In this document: positions 10,218 through 22,441 of the stretch, piece by piece
Position numbering within the stretch: position 1 is the first letter of the stretch
Layout: every line of letters starts with the position of its first letter
From: Lactarius indigo
Lineage: Eukaryota; Basidiomycota; Agaricomycetes; Russulales; Russulaceae
Assembly (NCBI GenBank): GCA_025766275.1
Contig: JAFKAC010000029.1
Coordinates: 124,001-188,000, forward strand
Direction: 5' to 3'
DNA length: 64,000 nucleotides
Notes under the pieces: model-generated
Seen by the model: the letters and a program-made list of their open reading frames with translations, nothing else
Database searches by the model: none
Told to the model about the DNA's origin: nothing
Translations under genes and position numbers: made by a program

Positions 10218-10830
10218 GGCAGCAGTAGAGAGAAGGTGTCCTCGGGTATGATACTAGCAGAAGAGATATGGCACGGCGGCGCCGGAATGGTTTGGCAGTT
10301 GACGCCTGCACAGCCTCCGAGTCACCTCGTGCCAAGAATTATATTATGACAGTAGTTTATGTGACTGTTGGCCAGAAGAAAGTTCGTAAGGAAAGTCCAC
10401 GCTTAGTCGATTTTTTTGGACGAATGAATGGGCGGCGGGGAGCGAGCAAGAGACTGACGTGAATACGTTACAGTGTAGTCGGACCCTCGCGTGAGTCTGT
10501 TTACATTACTCAAGCTTAAGCTCACCGATGTAAGTTACTGCACTCTATAGAATGCATTTATCTGAGTAGATACCGTCTGTGTGATAACGGATGAACAATC
10601 AACGAACGTATTCTAAAGCGCATATATGAGTGTTCTCGCTCGCCCGGCCGCCAAGTCACGGAGCCGTCTCCTTACAGTCCCATTACAAGAGTTGGTTGAC
10701 CTTCTATCACGACTTTCACGGTCAATGCCGGATAATTATTTCGCTCACGATATTGTCAAGAACCTACGACAATCGTAGGTTAGTATCATATACACTCCCT
10801 CCAAATAAATAGAACCACGCACGCTACAGG
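10218..10830. repeat. NLR-1 upstream region with repeat R2
   Basis: The first 120 bp match the regions immediately upstream of NLR-2 and NLR-4, so they probably include shared promoter or 5' UTR sequence. Roughly 10540-10810 is repeat R2, also found at 27640-27900 and 49430-49690. It is recognisable by GTTGACCTTCTATCAC followed by a segment containing GATATTGTCAAGAA. No gene is visible. Confidence 0.55.
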
Positions 10831-11870
10831 AATGACTCCAAGTCTCCCGCCAGCCGACCCATATCCCCCAGCAAGCACCCAACAAGTCCTCAACAACGCT
10901 CCACACCAGCCACCCTATCGCGGTTCACCCCTGCAAGAACTCCCGTGGGACATCTTCGGCCCGCAATTCTGCCACGACTACAGCAACGACGTGCAGTGGC
11001 GGGTGGTAGACACAGTCAATAACAGGCAACGGATTTGAGGCACATCAGCGCTGTGTAACTCGACATGGCGCAGTGTGGGGACAACCCATTGAGAGCAACG
11101 ATGATGGAAGCGGAGGCAGAGAGGAGATTCTTGTGCAGAAGCTGCGCAAGCGTGGGGATGTCCGTGGCGGTATAATTGCGCACGAAGAGGCCCTTTGCAA
11201 GTACAACACGTTCCGCTCCTTCCCTATCTATTCCCCATGAAATAAGAAATCAGTAGCACCCTTAGTACCCGGAGCACTCACCTGAGTTTGAGGAATACGG
11301 CTTGCTGAGCTTCCTACAATTGAATGGGTTTCACTCTGGGAAGAGAGTCGCTGCTGAAAGACCAGAGATAGAAGCTCGACACTGAAAAATGAGGTATGTG
11401 GTGCAGCGGCAGCAGGGGCGCTATGCTCGTCCAAGTGAGTCCCGGAGGAAGGGAATCTTGGGGGCCGGAATACAGTGCCCCATATCAAAAATCCAAATAA
11501 CAGCCTCAAGGAGCGAACAAGGAAGGTAGAACCTACCTCATTTTCCGCAAGACGCATCCTACGTCGCCACCCCAGCTCCTAAATACGGTTTTTCTTGAAG
11601 GGGAACGTACTCAAATACGATGGGATCGCGCCCTCTTCGCTCTTCCTCGGCCCTCTGTACTCCGCTTCCGTGTCTTTGTATTCCGCAGGGGTTCGCATGT
11701 GATGGGCGTCAGTCCTATGCAGACCAGAAGCGCATCTTGTTTCGAACCCACTTATCCGGGGCCGCAGAAGTCGTATTCCCTGTATTGGTGCAGTCTGTGG
11801 CATTGAGAGCCATCAGACGCGTGTAGAGAAAGTAGATATCGTCGGGGTCGGACTATGGTCGCACACTGAG
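10831..11870 (-). repeat. UGX copy 2, degenerate companion gene
   Basis: On the minus strand the order is a DDIYFLYTRLMALN segment (about 11800-11840) with RNKMRFWSA near 11725. Next comes an open stretch at 11228-11557 (SSQSETHSIVGSSASRIPQ). Then follow NYTATDIPTLAQLLHKNL and VALNGLSPHCA near 11050-11190. The last part, to about 10850, is broken by stops. Splice-like GTGAGT sites separate the blocks. The family is unrecognised; the block order is shared with the copies near 28-29, 35-36 and 50 kb. It is probably a decayed gene rather than a functional one. Confidence 0.45.
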
Positions 11871-13597
11871 GGAGGGTAACTGGTCCTAGAGGGACAGTGT
11901 CCACAATCGCAGTCGAGCCACCATCTGAGGTCGTCGGCCAACTAGGGATGTCTTTTTCTTTGTATTGTAACTCTTGTACAAATCTCGGGGGATGGAGACC
12001 TTAAAAACGTACGCGACGCAAGTCGCTGTATGCACCTCTTTTGAGTAAGGATGAATAGCCGATCTGAGACGGAGTGAGGCGCGAACGGTGGCGCAGAGCA
12101 GTGTCTTTCCGCGAGCGGATGAGACACGTGCTCATTCCTCTTTTGGCTGTCGCCTGTCCGCGCATATTTTCTTCCGGTTCAAAGAACTAAAACTCTTTTA
12201 TTTCGCTCTTCGGCTGCACCCTGTAAATTGCCAATGGATCTATGATATGACTCACGCATCTGACGCGCATCAGCTCGCTCAATTGACAAGAGGCCCCGCC
12301 CGCCCGTCGCGACGTCTTCTCAGACACATAACCCCCCCATTTTCAATCGAGAAGCACTCCGTGCTTCTGCTGACTATCTATGCTTTCCTCTCCCACTTTA
12401 ATTTAACATTCGAGTACACCGAAGGACAGGTACTTCTCTAAAATTTGCCACCTCGTAGTACACACATGGACTATAGACCGTCGACCACGCGTTTCCGCTA
12501 TGCGGTGCGCCACCTTTTCCTTCCTCTCCCAGCCTAGCACCGGTCCCTTTGGGGAGAAAAGCAGCGACCCCGCAAGGACGAAGAAACTGTACTCCGCCGT
12601 GAACGAAAAAGGGAAATTCGTGCTTGAACCGGTCTAGTTTTCGAGGAACGATGGCGTGGTTTCGGGCAGCGCGAGTTCGCGAGTACATGGGCGGGTACTG
12701 CGCTGGGTTCACTGATGGACCCACTAAATACCGAGCGCACTCCCAAGAAATCTTATAGTACTAGTGTTTTGAAAGCATGGGAGATCACTCGGTCACTCTC
12801 AACACGAGGCGTCGATCGTGTCGCTTCATTTTCCATAGTTTGGCCATTGGCAGAGGATGGCACGAGGCGTGACCTTCCTGGCGGCGCCGTTACTCCAGTG
12901 CACATTTCGTTGCTGTTCGCTGTATGTAGTTCAAGACGTAGTTTCTCAAAACTTAATGTATTGGTAGTTGAGATACGATATACAGTATTTGTGTTCAGAC
13001 GAATGTGATCATATTACCTCAGTCGACGTCCCCGTCGAATCCGTGATTGTATCATCCATCCCTGACAGCAGTAAGCAGCACTTCGCTCTTGGCGCAATAA
13101 ACGGGCAGTCAAAGACTAATGCACTAATGACTAATTGATAGATGGAGTCTCCTCACCGAGTCATAATCTTCTGTAAGTAAACCTAAGCCCGGCCCTTCGC
13201 TGCCATTGCTGTAACCAGGACTCCTGGAGGTGACGAGATGGCCCACAATTTATAACGTATCGCCTATAGGTCCCATCGACCGAATAAAACCAGATATCGC
13301 CAGGCATGTATTTTTGGTCTTCCAGAATATGTCCCACCCAGGGTCCCCTATGCAAGCCGCGAGCTCCGACACCTACAGAGAATATAGTGAACCAACTGCG
13401 TGCCATTACTGCACCTGCACCCTGCTTTAAATAACCTTGGAATATTGGCTATTCGTTTCCCGGTTACTGCGTTATTACAAGTTTACAACCCATACTACAG
13501 TAGGAATATGTATCACATTCCAAGTGTGGCTATATAATACCCGCAGAGAGGACCACCTATACTGTCACGGTGACTTGGCGAATCTCTGTAGATTAAC
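11871..13597. other. Spacer downstream of NLR-2
   Basis: About 1.7 kb with short open stretches only and no recognisable protein in any frame. It is not visibly repeated elsewhere in the window apart from its ends. It would contain the NLR-2 3' flank. The conserved hairpin seen after NLR-1 is not evident here. Confidence 0.5.
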
Positions 13598-16500
13598 TTA
13601 AAGCATTTTATCTATTTTCCCACCACGCTCAGTCAACATCTGTACGATCGTGTTCTTTGCCTTCTCCGATGCCACCTGGAATGCGGTCCTTCCCTCCTTG
13701 TCCTTGGCATCTGCACTCGCGTCACGGTCGGGTAGTGAGCGCACGGTCTCTGCTTCACCTTTGGATGACGCCAGGTGCAACGGAGTCCTTATCTTGTGCT
13801 CTGATTTCCGCCCTATGTTGGCGTAATAGCCTCACGACCTCCACGTGACCATTGTTCGATGCCATATCCAATGCAGTATCGCCTTCGTTAGTCGCGGCGT
13901 CGATGCGTGCGTGGTGCGCCAGTAACATCCGAACAGCCGCAAGGTGCCCTTCCCGTGCAGCGGCATGAATGGGAGTCCAGTGATCGTTTAGTTGCGTATT
14001 CGGATCTGCGTCGCGATCGAGTAACCACTGCATGACATCAATAAGTCCCTCCAACGATGCGGCAAATAGTGGAGTCCGATTATCGACGTCGTCGGTAACA
14101 TCCACAGCCGCACCATGCTGGTGCAATAGCTCGGCTACCTTGAAGTGTCTCTTGTGCAATGCCGCAACCAGTGGACTGTGATTTTGACCACCCCTCGCAT
14201 TTACTTGCTCTGGATGATCGACGATGATCTGCGCTGCCAGGTCACGAAATCCACACAACGAGGCATAATAAAGTGCAGATCCACGATGTTTGGGACGATC
14301 TCCGAAGTTGGGCCAGCGATCGTCGATGTCGTGCAGCTCGAGCCACGCGGAAAAATGAGGCTTGGTTGAGTCAAAAAGATGCCGCATCCCATCTTCTATG
14401 CGTGACGACACCTTTCCAAACTGCGCATGCTCCACCAAATGCTGACTGGCATATCGAGCCAGCGGAAACCTATCTTCGACCTGGTTATTGTCAGCGCTGC
14501 CGTCCAACTGAAGAAGAGTTCCCAAGCAAGCCTGGGCGAGAGTCGTGTGTGCAGATTCGGGAATGATATGGAAGTACGAAGCGTCTCCTTTAGAAGCCGC
14601 AAGCCGATCGGAAGTCAAGAATTCCTTCACCGAAAAATGCGAAAAATGAATGACCCGCGAATCGCCATCGTCGACTTCGGTGATCAAGCTTGAGCACGTA
14701 GATAGCACAGCTCGCTGCCGATCCTCCCATCGCCAGTCCTCCTTCAACTTCGGTGTCGCTCCTTCCGCCTCATCGAAGTCAAGCGCAAGTATTTCTGCGA
14801 GCTCCTCGACGCGCAGCGGCCGAGCGGCCGCGGTGAGACATTGTAAGAGACGACGAGCGTGATCTCGGTTGGCCATCCCGATCTCCTTCAACACTCGCTC
14901 GTAAGTTTCGTCCAATGATTTCGGCAATTCGTTCAGCGTTCGACGGATGCTCTGCGGAAAGCAATGTTGCAACACCTCCAGCTGACAGAAAACCCAACGG
15001 AACCTGTCAAATAATCAGTAGTCGTCATCGGCACATTCTTACATACGCTTACATTCCATCAGCTCTTCCCGTGAGCGTCTCAATAACCAGTTCTTTGTCT
15101 TTATCCCTCCATCTCCTCATCGCCATGTCTGAGTTCGCGTAAACGACAGATCTGATATAGTCTTCAATATCCTTCTTTTGTCCGCTTTGTTCGTGAATCG
15201 AGACGGGATGGAATGCTAGGGGCTCAAGCGCGGTTCGGATGTCGTTCTCCGGACGGCTCGTGACACATATATGGAGATTTGAGAGCTGGAAACCGACGAG
15301 GTCCTTCAAGAGATCGAGGACCTGTTTGCGGGCGGGTGGAATTCCAGATGTATTGGGGCATTCGTCTAGCGCGTCCAAGATGATGTAGATTGGGCCTTGG
15401 CTGGGCAGCGCGAGCATCTCTTTGAGACACGCAATCAACGTACTGGTTGCTGGCTTACGTGCGCCATCGTCGTGTGTCTTATAAATCCGGGAGAGGATAT
15501 CGCAACAATTGTCGGAACGAGTGGAGAGCTGAATGAGAAGCGGGGGAAGCAAGTTGCGGAGGTTTTGTTTATCTGTGTCCTTGAAATCAAAATAGAAATA
15601 CGCAATGGATGCTTGTCCAGCCTCGTGCAACGCCATTATGTCTTGGATGATTGCGGAGCTAGTTGGCATTGTAAGTTCCTGAGGGGTGAATTCGACAAAT
15701 AATAACGAACCAAAGGATGCTCTTCCCTGAACCCGCTACAATAATTCTAGGCGATCAAGATCTGGGAAGTCATGAAGGGACGGAAAGGCGCACGTTTCCC
15801 GTGGATCCACAACAAGGACGTGCTTGACTTGAACTTCCATTCCACGAATATGCTTCCCATGAAGAACCATGTCGCCGTTCCTTCATGTTGAGTGGTGGAC
15901 GCGATGTTTTGATTAGTAGATGGGTCCGGAGGAGATAGCCACGCTCGGTGGTCCTTCCGTATCCGGCTCCCTGCGTGCCATTGGCATTTCAGTTTCAGCA
16001 ACCGAGAGTAGCGGGGCTATAGAACCACGAACGCTTTTCGTCGTCCATATTGTTTGCTGCCTGTTGTACCAGAGCTCTTGTTTCCCTGCCGTCTAGACGT
16101 GTACGGATTTACGATGGCGTTTGTGAGTGGCTAACGTGTGGGACACACCTTTGACCACGGTTGTTACACCATCCTTGATATTGTGCGCGACTTTGAGCAC
16201 CTGCACGATCGCCATCTGCATCTCCTGCTGCGTCAATCTATCCAATCTACCCAGCGCGTCCTCGACATCTCTCCGTCCAATCAACTTCTTCCAGTATCTC
16301 TCTGAATCTCTATCAGCGAAAAATAACGTATCATCAACGGTCAACTCACTTGCTCGTCCTTGCTTCATCTCCTTCGTCACAATCCCAAAAATCCCAAGTA
16401 CCTCAACCATTATCTTCACGATGGTTTCCTTCATCGCCTCTGTCGTCGGCACCTCGCTATACTCCTCAAGCCGCCTGAGGAAGCTCTCAATGCGCCCGAA

Positions 16501-16997
16501 AATATCAATGAGCATATCTTGGCTCGCAACAACGTCCTTTGCCGCCTGTGTACGTTTGGAATCAGAATAGTCCGAGTAAGGGATTTCTGACATAATAGCT
16601 ACCAAGAGAAGGACCCCAGCGCCGGCGAAAATAACTTTTGCAGGTGAGAAGACCTAGGAATCTGATATCAGAGGGTAGATCGTAGAGGGATCGATTAAAC
16701 GGAATTCACGAGTCCAACGCCCTCGCCAAGCGCCGCGGAAAGCGCATAAAGGACATTGACGGTCGGATTCAACCATTTTGTCAATTTGTCGTCGCCAGAA
16801 GTAGACTGCTCGAACTGTTGGACTTGAGTGCGAAGGACGGCCAGAATGTCGGTGGGAGAGCTGCAGGTCTGCAACTGGGCCATCAACGGATGCGCGAGAA
16901 GGTCTTTCTTCGTGTTCTTCTCATACTCTTTCATGGAAGCATAAAAGATGGCCTGGAGATTGGAAGAAGAAGAAGCTGCGGTCGGTGTCTGAGACAT
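13598..16997 (-). pseudogene. NLR-2, Goodbye-NACHT-ANK receptor with collapsed, frameshifted ankyrin array
   Basis: Start codon at 16995-16997 (MSQTPTAASSSSNLQAIF). Exon layout follows NLR-1, with the P-loop exon at 15711-15735 and a NACHT exon of about 15076-15659 containing YIILDALDEC and VTSRPENDIR. The heptad linker is nearly absent (KDGVTTVVK). The last exon is open from about 15000 to 13755 and holds five ankyrin repeats. It then reads AQDKDSVAPGVIQR and stops. In the next frame PLHLASSKGEAETVR resumes to a natural end at 13598. The joint AAGGACTCCG looks like repeat 5 joined directly to a later repeat, with several units lost out of frame. The truncated protein could still contain an intact NACHT, so loss of function is likely but not certain. 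Confidence 0.8.
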
Positions 16998-17553
16998 GGC
17001 AAGTGCAGCAAGGAAAGGCGTCCGAGGGTATGACACTAGCAGAAGAGAGATGGCATTGGGGCGCTAGAATGATTTGGCAGTTAACGCCCGCACAGCCCCA
17101 CCTCGTGGCAGGAATTATATTATTGTTTTCAAAACTATAAGCGCGGGAGTTTCTGCGTCCTACTAGCGAACTTGGAGGGACATCCGATTGCAGTGAGGGG
17201 TTTCAGGTTGATTCAGAGGCAGACAAGCGGAATGTACGAAATCTCGGTGTTGTGGTTCCGCTGCAGGAAAGGTTGCGCTTATGGTGAATGGTTCTCAGGC
17301 TGGTTCAGTCTCGGTTCGAGTTCATCGGTCAATCGGTACTTTGGTTCTTCGAGAAAAAAAAAACAGGTAGTTGGTTTGGTTGAGGCGCGCTCTCATAATA
17401 TTTCCTCCTCTCAAGTGACAGGAATTAAACAGATAATGAGTAGGTAAGGAGATGACAGAAGGATGCGTAACTGTTGGCTGAAAAAAAAGTTCATAAGTAA
17501 AGTCGAAGTTTTTGGACAGGCGAATTGGCGGGGACGTCGACGCGAATATGTTA
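16998..17553. repeat. NLR-2 upstream region and repeat R1 (left flank of the nested transposons)
   Basis: The first part matches the NLR-4 upstream region (40040-40210). About 17180-17550 is repeat R1, also at 40214-40620, partly at 27211-27540 and diverged at 49200-49400. It ends at GAATATGTTA, where the outermost transposon entered. No gene is visible. Confidence 0.6.
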
Positions 17554-17577
17554 CAGCGGTTTTCATAACACTTGGCC
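17554..17577 (+). repeat. Left terminal inverted repeat, mariner-like element
   Basis: 24 bp, reverse complement of 27185-27208, with flanking TA. Confidence 0.9.
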
Positions 17578-18590
17578 TGTAACGTCGCCACGACGTTAGC
17601 TCGACTTGAGCGCGAGAGGCAGTAATGACTTAGCAGTATGGCAGTCTATCTGATTTGAAGACGCGAAGGTCCAAACCCTTGCCCAGGTGAATACACGGAG
17701 GTACACTGGCAAGTTGGAGTCTTAGTCGTGAACGAAGTCTGAACGATCTCTGAGACAAAGGCGAAAGCGAAGAATAAGAAAGGAAAGCAAGTGGCGATTC
17801 AAGAAGACCAAGATGGCGTATCTTGGTCTTCACAAGACAGGTTAAATACAAGTCAAGCAGGCTTTCAAGCGCTGCTATGAGTCACAGTAATGTAGCGTCC
17901 AACGTATCGCGTAAGTAGCTCAAACCCTAATACTACTACTGCTAGTACTAGTGGCGTAGTCCTCAGTCAGCAATCATTGCGCAATCTCCTATCGTACTCG
18001 TATTGCCTATTGTAAGTCCGCAACTAATCTACCTTACCGCCGTAGTTGCAACCGGTACAGTAAGGGTCCACAGTCGTACAAGTCGAAACATGACATGGCC
18101 CCTGCCTTTTTTAGCAGACATACAGACATTCAAAACTTGAGAGCGGGGTTCATAGTTAAGTCGATGGGAAATTCCCGAGAAATTAGGCTACCACACAGAA
18201 TCAGGGTTATAGAATAGATATCTCGAAAAAATAGGGTTATGGAATAGTTATCCACGGTGCTATGCTTGGCACTGTGCCACTTGCTGTGCTATCTCCAACT
18301 CAGCATGCCTTCTACGCCTCGTCCATCATCCTGCAAGCCAACCCACAACTGCAAAACTGGCTGAATCATTATCACAACCCCCCATTAAGTGCCTGGATGA
18401 ACAGCTGAAATATAAATATTACCCTTGGTGTGTTGTCGTCTTAAGCATTCATCATGGCCCTCGGTATGGGCCCGCTCACCCACCATCCCTTTTCTCTCCG
18501 GTCCTCACTTACAATCGTCACTGGAGCTCCCAATGATGGCCATGTACATGCATGACTTAAGTCCTCTTTTTTAAACCTCTACTCTGCTGA
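17578..18590. other. Left body of the mariner-like element
   Basis: About 1 kb without a recognisable protein. Short open stretches on both strands do not resemble a transposase. A segment at about 17620-17690 contains tRNA-like words (CTTAGCAGTATGGCAG and GGTCCAAACCC) that could be Pol III A- and B-box-like sites; this is weak. Confidence 0.4.
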
Positions 18591-19386
18591 ATACCAACCA
18601 AGGGGGTCGCGGAAGTGTAGTTAGATCTAGGGGGTACAAAAATCTCATAAGGCCGATGGGGAAAGGGGGGTAGGTATTTACATAAGCGAGCGCCTATCCA
18701 AATATGGTATTACATTCACGCACCTACTAAATACAGCAATCGGCTTGGTAATTCACTGCTACCGTACCTTTTGCTGTCCGGCCCCAACTCTCCCAGCCCG
18801 TCCTCAGGCTCTCCATCTTCAGTGCGATCTGGAGTCTTGCCTCATTTTGGTGCTCTCTTCTCTCCACCCCCATCAACCACTCCTTCTCTCTCACACAGAC
18901 AATAGTAGACTTTTTCCTTTAGATTTCGGACTTTTGAGTGCAGTGAGCCTAATCTCTTGTGTTCCCCAATGTGCCCCAATTGCACGCGGCCTTAGAGACT
19001 TGAACCCAACACGCTCCCAACTCTGGCGGTTACCTCTGTGAGGTTTCGCGCCATGCAGAAGCGTGCGCGACCATTTGCGACCACCCTCATTCCATGGGCT
19101 CTGTAGCCCACCATTTCCGTTCCTGACCTCTCCGCACTTGCATGCGGCCTTAGCCCTTGTACAATGAGGTGTACATGATTTCTGTGGGTCCATATACGAC
19201 AGATCATGCCCCGCGGAAGCCTGCACAACACCTGGCAATGCTTCAGACACCACCAAAATTGACCAAATCTTGCACGTGTTGCAAGACCATTTCCTCTTCA
19301 AACAATCTATTTCATGGTCTGTTAACTGTCCCATTTACCGATTCCATCACCACTTAATGCACTCTTCTCACCCATGCAGTCATGAG

Positions 19387-19685
19387 TTTTAGATCCTAAA
19401 CAGTACCCTCAGAATGCGGAGACAAGCGAACTACATTATTATCAACGAACCTAAACAGTACTAAGGTGAGAGTATTAGTGCGCGGTATGGTAATATAGGC
19501 GGGACAAAGGCTTACCCCTCAGAACGTGGAGACAAGCGAACTGAGGGGGTGAAAACGTAAACTACGGTATAATATATCGGCTGTGTTTATGGATTCTTGT
19601 ACGCAAATAGTATGAAACGATTGAGAGTTTGTGGCGCGGTCCGTGGTTCCTCCTGCAATGCGACACTGCTCCCCCTGGTACGACA
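19387..19685 (-). repeat. 3' LTR of the Copia element
   Basis: Direct repeat of 26046-26344. A polypurine tract (GAGGGGGAG on the minus strand, about 19686-19694) adjoins it on the internal side, as expected for the 3' LTR. Confidence 0.9.
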
Positions 19686-19725
19686 CTCCCCCTCAGCGTG
19701 GACTCGGAGAGGAGAACGATGCGGC

Positions 19726-21715
19726 TCAAATGTCATCGGTTCTAACGACCCCCAGAAAGTTGCACAGGTTCGCGAAAGCCGGTTTGGGAAGTGCTTTAGT
19801 AAGGATATCCGCGATGTTGTCTGAGGTGGCAATCTGCGTGACGACCAGTTCGTGGTTTTCAACGCATTCCCTGATCCAATGATACCGGACATCAAGGTGT
19901 TTGACTCGATCGTGGAATGCTTGATCACCGCTGAGGATCACGGCTGCTGAGTTGTCGCAAAGAAGCTTGGACGGGGTTTTGGGCTCGTGGCCTAGTTCGG
20001 TGAGAAGACTTCAGAGCCAGATTAGTTCCCTGCTTGCTTTGGACACAGCCATGTATTCGGCCGCGCATGTGGAGGTAGCGACGGTTTTCTGCTTCTTTGA
20101 TGACCACGAGACCATGCCGCTGCCAAGTGAGAAACAGTACCCTCCAACTGATTGTCGACCTTGCGGGCCAGGGTCATTGGCGTAGTCAGAGTCGCTGTAT
20201 CCCAGTAGGTTAGGTGGGTCACCGGTGCCGCTGAGCTGAAGCGCCCAGGATCTTGTCCCCTTCAGATAGCGCACCACGCGTACTGCGGCCTGCCAGTGTG
20301 TTTCTTGGTAGCAGTTGACAAAGCGAGACAGTTTGCTGACGGCGAATGCGATGTCGGGTCGTGAGCCACTGGCGATGTACATGAGTGATCCGACCAGGGA
20401 ATGGTATGGGAGTGAATCTAAGCGTTCTTGCTCCCCCTTGTCTAGTGGAGCCTGAGGGTCAGGAGGGATGAGCTGCGCGCCGTGTACCATTGGGGTGGCG
20501 GCGGGCCTGGCGTCGGATTGGTTGTACATGGATATGATTTTGTCGATCAGAGCTGTTTGGCGGAGAAGGATGGTGCCGGCTTCTCTGTTGCGTATAAGTG
20601 CAATCCCGACGACCAGCTTAGCCTCTCCAAGCGCAGATATTTGCCAGGCCGATTCCAGCTCAGAACGAAACAGCTCAGCCTCAGCATCGCTAGACAAAAC
20701 AGCCAGCATGTCATCCACGTGTACGGCTACGACGGTCATCACAGTGGCGGTGCGGCGCGTGTATACGCACCATTCGCAGTCAGCACGGCGGAAGCCCCAC
20801 GTCACGAACGAGGAGTGAAGCATCTTGTTCCAGATGCAGGAAGACTGCTTCATACCGTAGAGGCCACGTTGCAACCGCCAAACGTGGTCCTCCCGTCCAG
20901 GAGCGGAGAAGCCCGGCAGTTGTTCCATGAACTGGACCTCACCCTCAGGGAGGATGCCGTTCAGGAACGCCATTTTCACATTGTACTGTTGGATGCGCCA
21001 GTCATTGTTGGCTGCGATGTGGAGGATGGTATGCAGCGACTCGAGACGCGCGGTGGGGGAGGTAGTGTCAGTATAGTCCCGACCCCACACTTGCTGGAAA
21101 CCCTTCGCGACCCAACGAACTTTGTGCCGTACGGGAACGCCCAGTTCATCGCGTTTGAGGCGGCAGACAAACTTCCCACGAAGGACTTTTCGATTCAGTG
21201 GGACAGAGGATCGGGGAACCAGCTGGAAGACTTCCATCTCCTCCAGACTGCGGATCTCCGACCGGGCTCCTTCCATCCACGCATCGGTGTCGGCGGAAGC
21301 AACTGCCTCGCGCCACGAAGGCGCGTCAGGGTCTTCAATGTCGACCAGAAACGCTGCTTTGTGCTCAGGGGGATCGACGGCATCACTGTCGCTGATCATA
21401 TCCACGGGCGCTGAAGCCCCCTTTTTCCGCGGCTCCAGGCCGTTGCAGGTCTCCTGTCTGGTGGGAGCTGGCATGTGGGTGCGCGGAGATCTGCGGGGAG
21501 CCAGATCAGGATCAGCGGGCTGCAGTGTAGACAGTGGGACTTCGAGAAGCGGCTCAGCATCGGCGATGTGCTCCAAAGGGTTCAGGATGACCCCAGGGCG
21601 GAGTGGGCGGGGTGATTCCTGAAGGTGTTCAATGAATCGGACGTGAATGCTGTCGATGATCCGCCCAGTTTGCCTGTTCCAGCATCTGTATGCCTTCGAA
21701 TTCGGCATGTAACCG
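19726..21715 (-). pseudogene. Copia pol: reverse transcriptase and RNase H
   Basis: Minus-strand open sequence from GYMPNSKAYRCW to LGVVRTDDI. It contains the RVT_2 core KFVCRLKRDELGVPVRHKVR, the YVDD-equivalent VHVDDML, GLYGMKQSSCIWN, and the RNase H region GYSDSDYANDP with KKQKTVATSTCAAEY. The first catalytic block reads QQYNVKMAFLNG: asparagine (codon at 20980-20982) stands where Copia RTs have the metal-binding aspartate. An in-frame TGA at 20011-20013 interrupts LIWL-SLLTELGHEPK; CGA to TGA is the simplest origin. The domain continues in frame to the stop at 19726. Both changes are transitions. Enzyme activity is very unlikely. Confidence 0.9.
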
Positions 21716-21720
21716 ATCAG

Positions 21721-22436
21721 TGTAACGTTACAGTAGGAACGTTCAGCTCGGCGTGAGCAAGTCTGGTCTTTCTATGTCAATGAGCGAGGGTTCAGCCGAT
21801 AATGGCAAGGTTTAAGTGGTTAACAAGGATCTCAGAGTATGACACAATACTCAAGATGTGAGAGGAGTTCAGGGGTTCAAGAGGTTCGACGGTTCAGCAG
21901 AGAGTTACCCCAAGGGAATGGGAAAACAATGTATACTGTGATGGTAAAGAAGTCGAGTCTAAGGATACAAGCTACCTAGGGCCACGACTTATATAGAAAA
22001 AGGTTTGTTTGTGCGGAACAAACAAATGGCGCAATCCGCAGCAAGCGTGAGAAGTAACACAGCAATCCGCAGTAAGCGTGAGAAGAAAGTACAGCAATCC
22101 GCAGCAGGCACGGGAAAAAGAAGAAAGTGTGCACAGCTATCCGCAGTAAGTGTGAGAAGAAACAAGGATATAAAAGGCAAGTGAGACATGTCTCAGTTTT
22201 AACAAAAGTGAGACACCTGCCATAAAAGGGTGCATTTAGCCCCAGTATAGTAGTAATAAAGACTTATAAGGACAATGAGTGTCTCATTGTCTCACTTTGC
22301 ACTAGGAGAGAATCTTAAGGCTCCTAGTGCGCAGCAAGTCCAAGAAAGGGAAAGCCAAGAAAGGAAAGACTTTCCCGTGAACGCAAGTGTAAGTAAGAAA
22401 CTAATAGTAAAGTCAAAACAAGTCCAGTCCGTAACA
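21721..22436. mobile_element. Solo LTR 1 inserted in Copia pol (fourth level)
   Basis: A 716-bp insertion starts TGTAACGTTACAG and ends CCGTAACA, flanked by the 5-bp direct repeat ATCAG (21716-21720 and 22437-22441). It splits the integrase-RT linker between CTLI and GYMPNSK; removing it with one repeat restores the frame exactly. TG...CA ends, the 5-bp duplication and no coding capacity indicate a solo LTR of a different retrotransposon. Internally it has a tandem array of units based on GCAATCCGCAGCAAGCGTGAGAAG-like text at about 22025-22160. Confidence 0.85.
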
Positions 22437-22441
22437 ATCAG

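Noticed and set aside
18745..19041. Open frame in the hAT-like element as a transposase
   Set aside because: 98 residues with no hAT dimerisation or DDE motif; it overlaps the tRNA-like stretch and looks non-coding.
20482..21414. 310-residue plus-strand open frame opposite the Copia reverse transcriptase
   Set aside because: It is the complement of a conserved RT-RNase H reading and has no domain of its own.
22025..22160. Short repeated units resembling a CRISPR array
   Set aside because: The units are diverged tandem copies inside a solo LTR in a eukaryotic genome, with no unique spacers and no cas genes.
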